DNA of 64,000 bases from Oscillospiraceae bacterium. GTDB taxonomy: Bacteria; Bacillota; Clostridia; Oscillospirales; Oscillospiraceae. The stretch is from assembly GCA_015068305.1 (NCBI GenBank), contig SVKV01000006.1:1-64000 (forward strand), given 5' to 3'. A program made the position numbers and the translations under genes. The notes beneath the pieces were generated by a model, which did not search any database, was not told the origin of the DNA, and saw only the letters and a list, made by a program, of their open reading frames with translations. This document shows, piece after piece, positions 1 through 6,617 of the stretch (position 1 is the first letter of the stretch; the number at the start of each line of letters is the position of its first letter).

Positions 1-7
1 CAAAGTA

Positions 8-37
8 TTGATTTTCCCTGATGTGATATGATACAAT
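8..37 (+). promoter_or_regulatory. possible sigma-A promoter, distal of two
   Basis: TTGATT and TACAAT are separated by 18 bases. The -10 lies in the loop between a perfect 10-base inverted repeat (GATTTTCCCT at 10-19, AGGGAAAATC at 46-55), so this promoter could be regulated. The evidence is consensus match only. Confidence 0.35.
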
Positions 38-55
38 ATGACAGAAGGGAAAATC
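10..55. repeat. 10-bp perfect inverted repeat upstream of the MetRS-beta gene
   Basis: GATTTTCCCT (10-19) is repeated in inverse as AGGGAAAATC (46-55) around a 26-base AT-rich spacer. No T-run follows the right arm, so it is not a good intrinsic terminator. It could be an operator or an RNA stem. Confidence 0.5.
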
Positions 56-65
56 CCCTAAAGTG

Positions 66-95
66 TTGAGATAACGCAATCTGACACGATATGAT
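66..95 (+). promoter_or_regulatory. possible sigma-A promoter, proximal of two
   Basis: TTGAGA and TATGAT are separated by 18 bases. A start near 102 would fall inside the GAGGAGG ribosome binding site, giving an almost leaderless transcript. The distal promoter may therefore matter more. Confidence 0.3.
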
Positions 96-119
96 AAGTT
101 GAGGAGGCATTTCCCCACC

Positions 120-584
120 ATGAAGCCTCTGGATACTCCGAAGAAGGATGAAACTGCTGCGCCCAAGGCTGCACCTGTGGCTGAAGTGAAGGAGGAAGCT
201 CCCGTAATCGATTTCTCCAAGGTGGAGGTTGAGCCCCTGTTTGCCGACTGCGTGGATTTTGAGACCTTCTCCAAGTCCGATTTCCGGGCAGTGAAGGTTC
301 TGACCTGTGAGGCTGTGAAGAAGTCCAAGAAGCTTCTGAAGTTTACCCTCAATGACGGCACTGAGAACGAGCGTGTGATCCTCAGCGGCATCCACGCCTA
401 CTATGAGCCGGAAGAGCTGATCGGCAAGACCCTGGTTGCCATCACCAATCTGCCTCCCAGACCCATGATGGGCATCGAATCCTGCGGTATGCTGCTGTCT
501 GCTGTCCATAAGGAAGAGGGCGAAGAGCGCCTCAACCTGCTGATGCTGGATGAGCGGATCCCCGCCGGTGCAAAACTGTATTAA
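120..584 (+). CDS. Stand-alone MetRS beta-type tRNA-binding protein
   Basis: This 154-residue protein has the oligonucleotide-binding fold of the MetRS C-terminal (Trbp111/EMAP-like) domain, which binds tRNA and raises MetRS affinity for it. Residues 1-45 are a Lys/Ala/Pro/Glu-rich linker. The OB fold follows, with the family signature PPRPMMGIESCGMLLSA near residues 108-124. The track start is a TTG at 99 that overlaps the Shine-Dalgarno; GAGGAGG at 101-107 serves the ATG at 120. An in-frame TAA at 72-74 separates it from anything upstream, so within the window it is a separate polypeptide and not the tail of a full MetRS. The catalytic subunit is not visible here. A terminator follows directly, so it is the last or only gene of its unit. 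Confidence 0.85.
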   Translation: MKPLDTPKKDETAAPKAAPVAEVKEEAPVIDFSKVEVEPLFADCVDFETFSKSDFRAVKVLTCEAVKKSKKLLKFTLNDGTENERVILSGIHAYYEPEELIGKTLVAITNLPPRPMMGIESCGMLLSAVHKEEGEERLNLLMLDERIPAGAKLY

Positions 585-587
585 TTA

Positions 588-626
588 TAAAGGCCTGTAC
601 ATCTCCGGATGTACAGGCCTTTTCTC
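588..626 (+). terminator. intrinsic terminator after the MetRS-beta gene
   Basis: A 13-bp perfect stem AGGCCTGTACATC/GATGTACAGGCCT (591-603, 608-620) with a TCCG loop is followed by TTTTCTCT. Confidence 0.9.
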
Positions 627-756
627 TGCTTATGGAGTATGAACAAATGGATCGGTTGCGTAACTCCTAATAAACAAGGAAAATTGTATATCATACTGTA
701 ATTACACTGGTTACTTGAACCATGTTTTGCCGATACTGCCAAGTTTTTATTATGTG

Positions 757-785
757 TTGAAAAAGCAGGGAGACTGTGCTATAAT
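757..785 (+). promoter_or_regulatory. sigma-A promoter of the plus-strand polysaccharide operon
   Basis: TTGAAA, a 17-base spacer and TATAAT, with an extended TG directly before the -10 (TGCTATAAT). The predicted leader to the ATG at 850 is about 58 bases. Confidence 0.8.
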
Positions 786-849
786 CATAAAATATAATAG
801 TATAACTATGTAATTCTTGAAATGATACTGTACTGAGGATCGATTGTTC

Positions 850-2220
850 ATGAAAAACAGAGACCAATATAAAAGACTGCTGTTGGCCGCCGCCACAGCT
901 GTGATACTTGCAATGCAGACCGGCCTCTTTGCGGCGGTTTGGTTCACTTGCTATAAAAATGCCGGCGCACAATTTTTTGTCAGAGGCAATTATGCCGTGG
1001 TTGCACTGTACGCACTGATGGTGTTTTTCTTCAACCATATTTTTGGCGGCTTTAAAATTGGAAGGGCACGGGTGTTCGAGGTTTTCTATTCACAGATTTT
1101 CTCGATTCTCTTTGCCAACACGATTACTTACCTGCAGCTGTGTCTGATTTGCCGCTGGAGACTGATGGAAAATCTGATGCCACTGGTATTTATGACGGTT
1201 GTGGAACTGGTACTGGTTTTGGGATGGAGCTTCTTTACCAGATGGGTTTATTCCATACTGTACCCCCCCAGAAAAATGCTGCTGGTTTACGGTGCCTATA
1301 GCCCCGATAATCTGATCAAAAAAATCCAGACCCGGGAGGACCGCTACGATATACAGGATGTGATTTCCATCGATGAGGATTTTGAATGCATCAAGGAGCG
1401 TATCCTGAAAAACGGGAATGTGGTTCTGACAGATATCCCGGCCCATACACGTAATGAGATTCTGAAATTCTGCTTTGAGAATGACATCAGATGCTACTGC
1501 GTTCCCAAAATCTCTGACGTGATGATCCGAAGCGCAGATACCATTCAGTTGATGGATACGACACTTCTGCTGTTCCGGAATATTGGACTGGCTGCTGACC
1601 AGCGGGTACTGAAACGGTTGTTTGATGTCATTGCATCTTTGATTGCAATTATTGTTGCGTCACCGGTCATGCTTCTCATTGCCTGCTGCATCAAGCTATA
1701 CGACGGCGGTCCTGTATTATTTACCCAGGATCGGCTGACGGAGGGTGGAAAGGTATTCAAGGTGTATAAATTCCGCAGCATGTGCGTGGCAGAGGATTCC
1801 TCTGAGTACATTATGACCCGAAAGAATGACAGCAGAGTGACACCAATCGGCAAGATCATCCGCAACATCCATTTCGATGAGCTGCCTCAGCTGTTTAACA
1901 TTCTCAAGGGCGATATGTCCATTGTGGGGCCCCGGCCGGAATGCCCGAATCTGGCAGAAGAATACAAGCAGATCATTCCCCAGTTTGATTACCGTCTGAA
2001 AGTGAAGGCGGGACTGACCGGCTATGCACAGGTATACGGCAAGTACAATACAACGCCTTACGAAAAATTAAAACTGGATCTGCATTATATTGAGAATTAT
2101 TCTTTCCTCCTGGACCTGAAACTGATCATCCTGACCGTAAAGATCCTGTTTCAAAAGGAGAACACAGAGGGAATTGAGGAATGGCAGAAGTCTGCTGCGG
2201 ATCCGTCTGCAAAGAAGTAA
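850..2220 (+). CDS. Polyprenyl-phosphate sugar-1-phosphate transferase (priming enzyme)
   Basis: Membrane enzyme of the PHPT/Bac_transf family (WbaP/WcaJ-like). It moves a sugar-1-phosphate from a nucleotide sugar onto undecaprenyl phosphate and so starts a surface-glycan repeat. Four N-terminal transmembrane segments (about residues 9-130) precede a soluble Rossmann-like region, a hydrophobic helix near 258-285 (DVIASLIAIIVASPVMLL), then the catalytic motifs KFRSM (about 306), DELPQLFNIL (about 342) and GPRPE (about 359), and a KAGLTGYAQV segment. The 456-residue length fits the family. I prefer ATG 850 over the track's TTG 844 because GAGGA at 835-839 is 10 bases from it and only 4 from the TTG. 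First gene of an operon with three glycosyltransferases and an ABC exporter. The sugar it transfers cannot be read from sequence. Confidence 0.9.
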   Translation: MKNRDQYKRLLLAAATAVILAMQTGLFAAVWFTCYKNAGAQFFVRGNYAVVALYALMVFFFNHIFGGFKIGRARVFEVFYSQIFSILFANTITYLQLCLICRWRLMENLMPLVFMTVVELVLVLGWSFFTRWVYSILYPPRKMLLVYGAYSPDNLIKKIQTREDRYDIQDVISIDEDFECIKERILKNGNVVLTDIPAHTRNEILKFCFENDIRCYCVPKISDVMIRSADTIQLMDTTLLLFRNIGLAADQRVLKRLFDVIASLIAIIVASPVMLLIACCIKLYDGGPVLFTQDRLTEGGKVFKVYKFRSMCVAEDSSEYIMTRKNDSRVTPIGKIIRNIHFDELPQLFNILKGDMSIVGPRPECPNLAEEYKQIIPQFDYRLKVKAGLTGYAQVYGKYNTTPYEKLKLDLHYIENYSFLLDLKLIILTVKILFQKENTEGIEEWQKSAADPSAKK

Positions 2221-2247
2221 GATAACGGAGAATAATGGGGTACTGAT

Positions 2248-3015
2248 ATGAACGAACCGCTTGTTTCCGTAATTATGCCTGCATACAAATGCGCATCTAC
2301 CATCCGGGCTGCGATTGATTCTGTGCTGCTCCAGAATGTTCCGCTGGAACTGCTTGTGATTGATGACTGCTCACCGGAGCTCCTGGATGAGGCGCTTGAT
2401 CCGTATCGGAATGAGGAACGGGTGAAATTCTACAGAAATGAGCAGAATCTGGGTGCAGCAGCATCCCGAAACTGGGGTGTCACACTGGCTCGCGCACCGT
2501 ATATTGCATTTCTGGATGCAGATGATATCTGGAAACCGGAAAAGCTTGAAAAGCAGATTTCACTTCTGGATGAAACGGGGCTTGTCTTATGTGCCACAGG
2601 CAGGGAACTGATGGATCCCGATGGCCGGCTGACCGGTCGTGTCATTCCGGTTCCGGAGAGAATTACCTATCGGGAACTGCTGAAGCATAACTGTATCAAC
2701 TGCTCCTCTGTTGTGATGAGAACGGAGGCAGCCCGGGAATTCCCGATGGAGCATGAGGATGCCCATGAAGATTACATCATGTGGCTTAGGGTCTTGCAAA
2801 AATACCAGTATGCCTGCGGGATCAATGAACCCTTGCTGAAGTATCGGCTTACCAATACGGGAAAATCCGGCAGCAAGCTCCATTCTGCCCAAATGACATT
2901 CCGGGTATATCGCTGCATGGGGTTCGGGCTGTGTAAATCTGCTGCGCTTTTTTCCAGCTATGCGGTTCACGGTGTGATGAAATATGCCCTCAGCTATTTG
3001 GGAGACAGAAAATGA
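2248..3015 (+). CDS. GT2 family glycosyltransferase
   Basis: Cytoplasmic GT-A fold glycosyltransferase of family 2, expected to add one sugar to the lipid-linked repeat begun by the upstream priming enzyme. The start VSVIMPAYKCASTIRAAIDS, the nucleotide-binding VIDDCSPE and the metal-binding LDADD (about residue 91) are all visible. Beyond residue 200 there is no clear membrane anchor. The 255-residue length is close to a minimal GT2. The stop overlaps the next start as ATGA (3012-3015), indicating translational coupling. Donor and acceptor are not predictable. Confidence 0.88.
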   Translation: MNEPLVSVIMPAYKCASTIRAAIDSVLLQNVPLELLVIDDCSPELLDEALDPYRNEERVKFYRNEQNLGAAASRNWGVTLARAPYIAFLDADDIWKPEKLEKQISLLDETGLVLCATGRELMDPDGRLTGRVIPVPERITYRELLKHNCINCSSVVMRTEAAREFPMEHEDAHEDYIMWLRVLQKYQYACGINEPLLKYRLTNTGKSGSKLHSAQMTFRVYRCMGFGLCKSAALFSSYAVHGVMKYALSYLGDRK

Positions 3016-3806
3016 AGCTTGATATTCTTTTGTCCTGTGTGAATCAGCAGGATGACCGGTTGATTCGCAGTTCCCGGATCACGGGAAATGCCGTGGTGAT
3101 CAATCAGTGCGGTAATAATGATCTGCGTTCCTGGAAAACCGAAGGCGGAACAGTCCGCTGGTTCGACTCTGCCACAAGAGGATTAACGGTTAGCAGAAAT
3201 CTCGCGCTGGAGAAGTCCGATGCGGATGTCTGTCTGCTGTGCGATGATGACGAGATGTTTGTTCCGGATTATGAAGACCTGATTTGCAAGGCTTATGAAG
3301 CATTGCCCCAGGCGGATGTGATCATTTTTAAGATGGTTGGAAGGGCATCTTCTCTTGAGAACCGGATTATGGAACTGAAGTTTCCCAAGACCATGCACGT
3401 TAGTTCCTGGCAGATTTCTTTCCGCAGGGAGAGTCTTCTGCGAACCGGTGTCCGGTTTGACGAATTGATGGGCGCAGGAACCGGAAACGGTGCGGAGGAA
3501 GAACTGAAGTTTCTGGTGGATTGCCAGAAAGCCGGTCTGAAGATCTGGTATGTTCCGGAGGAAATTGCCTCCGTAGCCCAGACAGAGTCCACCTGGTTTA
3601 AAGGCTTTGATGAATCGTTCTTCTATAACCGGGGTGCTACCACCCGCTATATTCTGGGATGGCCCCTTGCGGTTGCATACGGAATTTACTATGTGATAAA
3701 GAAAAGACCTATGTATACCGGGGACATCTCACCGAAGAAGGCATTCGACGCTCTTTTTCGTGGAATTCGGGAGAATAGAATCGGAAAACAAGCTGGGATG
3801 AAGTGA
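3012..3806 (+). CDS. GT2-like glycosyltransferase
   Basis: A 264-residue glycosyltransferase-like protein, more divergent than its neighbours. The N-terminus (LDILLSCVNQQD) lacks the usual PxYN motif, but TRGLTVSRNLAL matches the GT2 helix before the DXD, and CLLCDDDEMF (about residues 74-83) supplies an acidic metal site. GAGTGNGAEEELKFL and a C-terminal hydrophobic segment (LGWPLAVAYGIYYVI) resemble glycosyltransferases that modify the end of a glycan. It overlaps the previous gene by four bases and precedes another GT2 by 25. Function within the polysaccharide locus is inferred from fold and context. Confidence 0.78.
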   Translation: MKLDILLSCVNQQDDRLIRSSRITGNAVVINQCGNNDLRSWKTEGGTVRWFDSATRGLTVSRNLALEKSDADVCLLCDDDEMFVPDYEDLICKAYEALPQADVIIFKMVGRASSLENRIMELKFPKTMHVSSWQISFRRESLLRTGVRFDELMGAGTGNGAEEELKFLVDCQKAGLKIWYVPEEIASVAQTESTWFKGFDESFFYNRGATTRYILGWPLAVAYGIYYVIKKRPMYTGDISPKKAFDALFRGIRENRIGKQAGMK

Positions 3807-3831
3807 GCGGTCCCGAAGAAAGAGTTTTGCT

Positions 3832-4866
3832 ATGAAAGTTTTATCACTGATTGTTCCGTCCTATAACAGCGAACAGTTTTTAGATAAGGTAATTCCGTCC
3901 TTTCTGCATCCTGAGGTGATTGATAAGCTGGATATCATCGTTGTCAACGATGGTTCCAAAGATGCAACACCTGAGATTGCAAAAAAATACTGTGACGACT
4001 ATCCAGATTCGGTCCGGCTGATTAATCAGGAAAATAAGGGGCATGGCGGTGCACTGAATACGGGCTGCGCTGCGGCAGTTGGAAAGTATCTGAAAGTAGT
4101 TGATGCTGACGACTGGGTGGAAACGGAGAATCTGCCTGCGTTTATCAGTTTGCTGGAGGACTGTGTCAGCGATGTGGTTCTGACCCATCACCATACCGTC
4201 GATATCTCCAGCGGGGAAATAAAAAAATGGAAGAGTTACCCCGAGCAGTTTGGAAGAAGCTATACCATGGAGGAAATCATGGGTCAGTGGAAGAACTTTG
4301 ACAGAAGTCTGACTTTCCACGGAATCACATACTCCACGGAATTCTATCACCGCAACGGCATTCAACTGTCAGAGCACGTGTTCTATGAAGACCATGAATT
4401 TGCAACATTTCCCTGCTGCATGGCAAAAAGTATCACGCCATTTGATTTATTTATTTATGACTATCGCATCGGCGATGTGCAGCAAAGTGTTTCCAACGAG
4501 AATCAGCTTCGCAGAATCGGTCATACAGAGACGGTTTTGCGGCGTTTCGTCCGGGAGTATTATAACCTTCCGCTGGAAAAAGATGATGCCGGACGGAGTT
4601 ACGTGTGTATGAAAGCCCAGGGCTTGCTCATGAGTTATCTGACAACGGTCATGCTGGTGCATCCTGACCGGAAGCAGGGAAGAATGATGGGCGCCCGGAT
4701 GATGGACTATTTTAAAGAGAATTTACCTGATACATGGGAATTGTCCTTCAAACAGTACCAGGCATTCCGCATCATGAATGTTCTTTCTATACAAAAGCAA
4801 ACTTTTGAATCTATGTTGCACTCGCGAGTTTTCAATTGGTTGCGGCATAGTCGTGATTTTGAATAA
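3832..4866 (+). CDS. GT2 family glycosyltransferase
   Basis: A 344-residue GT2 enzyme with LSLIVPSYNSEQFLDKVIPS at the start, VVNDGSKDAT at about 38-47 and VDADDW near 91-96, the canonical nucleotide-sugar and metal-binding motifs. The C-terminal 120 residues are helical, without a transmembrane segment. It lies in the same operon as the priming transferase and stops 9 bases before the ABC permease. Its likely job is adding a residue to the lipid-linked glycan on the cytoplasmic face before export. Specificity is unknown. Confidence 0.88.
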   Translation: MKVLSLIVPSYNSEQFLDKVIPSFLHPEVIDKLDIIVVNDGSKDATPEIAKKYCDDYPDSVRLINQENKGHGGALNTGCAAAVGKYLKVVDADDWVETENLPAFISLLEDCVSDVVLTHHHTVDISSGEIKKWKSYPEQFGRSYTMEEIMGQWKNFDRSLTFHGITYSTEFYHRNGIQLSEHVFYEDHEFATFPCCMAKSITPFDLFIYDYRIGDVQQSVSNENQLRRIGHTETVLRRFVREYYNLPLEKDDAGRSYVCMKAQGLLMSYLTTVMLVHPDRKQGRMMGARMMDYFKENLPDTWELSFKQYQAFRIMNVLSIQKQTFESMLHSRVFNWLRHSRDFE

Positions 4867-4875
4867 GGAGAAATT

Positions 4876-5676
4876 ATGAATAAGTCAAGTAGTAAGATTG
4901 TCCAGTATGTCCAGGAATTCTGGAAATACCGGGATTTGTTGAAGCTGCTTGTTAGCAGAGATATTAAACTCAAATACCGCAGAAGCTTTCTGGGTTATAT
5001 ATGGAGCGTTTTGAATCCGCTGCTGATCATGGTTGTTATGACGGTGGTGTTCTCAACCATGTTCAAGCGGAATATCGATAATTTCCCGGTCTATCTGTTT
5101 TGCGGTCAGCTGCTGTTCAACTTTATGAACTCATCCACCCACCAGGCTATTTTTTCAATTACCGGTAATGCAGCACTGCTGAAGAAAACCTATGTCCCTA
5201 AGTATATTTTTACAATTGCAAAAATCACCAGCGGCATGATTGATATGGTATTTTCTTTAGGTGCATTGGTTATTGTCATGCTGGTTACCCGGGCGAAGAT
5301 TTCCTGGACTGCGCTGCTGTTCCCGTTTGTACTGCTGCAGCTGTATCTGTTCTGCATTGGCCTTGGCCTGTTCCTGGCGCAGGGCAATGTGTTTTTTAAG
5401 GATATCCAGTATATTTATAATGCGATTACCACGGCATGGATGTATCTGACACCGATTTTCTATCCAATTGAGGCTTTGCCCGAATGGCTGTGCTGGTGCG
5501 TGAAGCATTTCAACCCGATGTATTTTTATGTCGGTCAATTTCGGGACCTGGTTTGGACCGGTACCGTTCCCGGTCCATTGATTACGCTTGCAGGATGGGG
5601 TGCTGCTGTGCTGATGCTGACAGTTGGTACATGGAGCTTCATGCGTTCTAAAGATAAGTTTATTCTGTATATTTAA
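4876..5676 (+). CDS. ABC-2 type polysaccharide export permease (Wzm/TagG-like)
   Basis: Integral membrane half of an ABC exporter that carries a lipid-linked glycan or teichoic-acid-like polymer outward. The 266 residues contain an N-terminal amphipathic stretch (LLKLLVSRDIKLKYRRSFLGYIWSVL, typical of the family) and six predicted transmembrane segments, with the YLTPIFYPIEALP motif near residues 190-202. The ATPase subunit follows 14 bases later. Its presence, and the absence of a Wzx/Wzy pair in the window, suggest the ABC-dependent route of polymer export. Confidence 0.9.
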   Translation: MNKSSSKIVQYVQEFWKYRDLLKLLVSRDIKLKYRRSFLGYIWSVLNPLLIMVVMTVVFSTMFKRNIDNFPVYLFCGQLLFNFMNSSTHQAIFSITGNAALLKKTYVPKYIFTIAKITSGMIDMVFSLGALVIVMLVTRAKISWTALLFPFVLLQLYLFCIGLGLFLAQGNVFFKDIQYIYNAITTAWMYLTPIFYPIEALPEWLCWCVKHFNPMYFYVGQFRDLVWTGTVPGPLITLAGWGAAVLMLTVGTWSFMRSKDKFILYI

Positions 5677-5690
5677 TTAGGAGAACTGTT

Positions 5691-6437
5691 ATGGATGAGA
5701 AACGGGTCATGATTGACGTAGACCATGTGACAATCCGATTCAACCTTGCCAACCAAAAGGTAGATAATCTGAAAGAATACTTCATTAAGCTGATCAAAAG
5801 AGAACTGATGTTCCAGGAATTCCTGGCTGTAAAGGATGTGAGCTTCCAGGTCCGCCAGGGTGAAGCCTGGGGCCTGATCGGAACTAACGGTTCCGGAAAG
5901 TCAACCATGCTCAAGGCAATCAGCGGAATCCTGAAACCCTATAAGGGAACCATTTCGGTTAACGGTAGTGTGGCACCTTTGATTGAACTGGGTGCAGGCT
6001 TTGACCAGGAAATGACAGCCCGGGAGAATATTTTCCTTAACGGCTGTGTGCTAGGACACTCGGAACAGTTCATGCGGGAGCATTTTGATGAGATCGTGGA
6101 CTTTGCGGAGATTCGCGATTTTCTGGATTCGCCCATTAAAAATTACTCATCCGGTATGAAAGCACGGTTGGGCTTTTCCGTAGCGACGATGGTCAAACCG
6201 GATATCCTGATTGTGGATGAGATTTTGTCTGTGGGAGACTATAAGTTCAAGCAGAAGTGCATGAAGCGAATGAAGGAACTTCTTAGCGGCGGTACGACGC
6301 TGCTGTTTGTGTCCCATAATATTGATGAAGTTAAACGCCTGTGCGACCATGCAATTTGGATCCATAAGGGCGAGGCAAAGATGATCGGCGAAGCCAAAAC
6401 CGTGTGCGACACCTATATGGAAGAAATGAAGAAATAA
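5691..6437 (+). CDS. ABC transporter ATPase for polysaccharide export (Wzt/TagH-like)
   Basis: Nucleotide-binding subunit partnering the preceding permease. Walker A GTNGSGKS (about residues 64-71), signature YSSGMKARLGFS (about 152), Walker B ILIVDEIL with the following SVGD (about 172-182) and the H-loop VSHNIDE (about 207) are intact. At 248 residues it lacks the C-terminal carbohydrate-recognition domain seen in some Wzt proteins, so chain-end recognition, if present, must lie elsewhere. It is the last gene of the plus-strand operon; stem-loops follow. Confidence 0.92.
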   Translation: MDEKRVMIDVDHVTIRFNLANQKVDNLKEYFIKLIKRELMFQEFLAVKDVSFQVRQGEAWGLIGTNGSGKSTMLKAISGILKPYKGTISVNGSVAPLIELGAGFDQEMTARENIFLNGCVLGHSEQFMREHFDEIVDFAEIRDFLDSPIKNYSSGMKARLGFSVATMVKPDILIVDEILSVGDYKFKQKCMKRMKELLSGGTTLLFVSHNIDEVKRLCDHAIWIHKGEAKMIGEAKTVCDTYMEEMKK

Positions 6438-6492
6438 CGCTGGTATAATGATTGCTGTATATGTCAATGCAGGGGCCCACATATATACTGAA

Positions 6493-6529
6493 GCAACGCC
6501 GGCTCTGAGAGGATTGGAGTCGGCGTTGC
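6493..6529 (+). terminator. terminator-like stem-loop after the exporter operon
   Basis: GCAACGCCGGCTC (493-505) pairs with GAGTCGGCGTTGC (517-529), 13 bp with one G-T pair. There is no T-run after it, so it is a weaker terminator candidate than the hairpin at 6550. Confidence 0.4.
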
Positions 6530-6549
6530 TGCTGCACATATGAAGAATA

Positions 6550-6588
6550 GTGTGGCAGGTTTCCTTATTAGGAAACCTGCCACACTTT
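6550..6588. terminator. intrinsic terminator between convergent polysaccharide operons
   Basis: A 15-bp perfect stem GTGTGGCAGGTTTCC/GGAAACCTGCCACAC with a TTATTA loop is followed by TTT on the plus strand. The next gene is read from the opposite strand, so it may serve both. Confidence 0.8.
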
Positions 6589-6617
6589 ACATTTAAATAG
6601 AACTGTGCGATGTTTAA

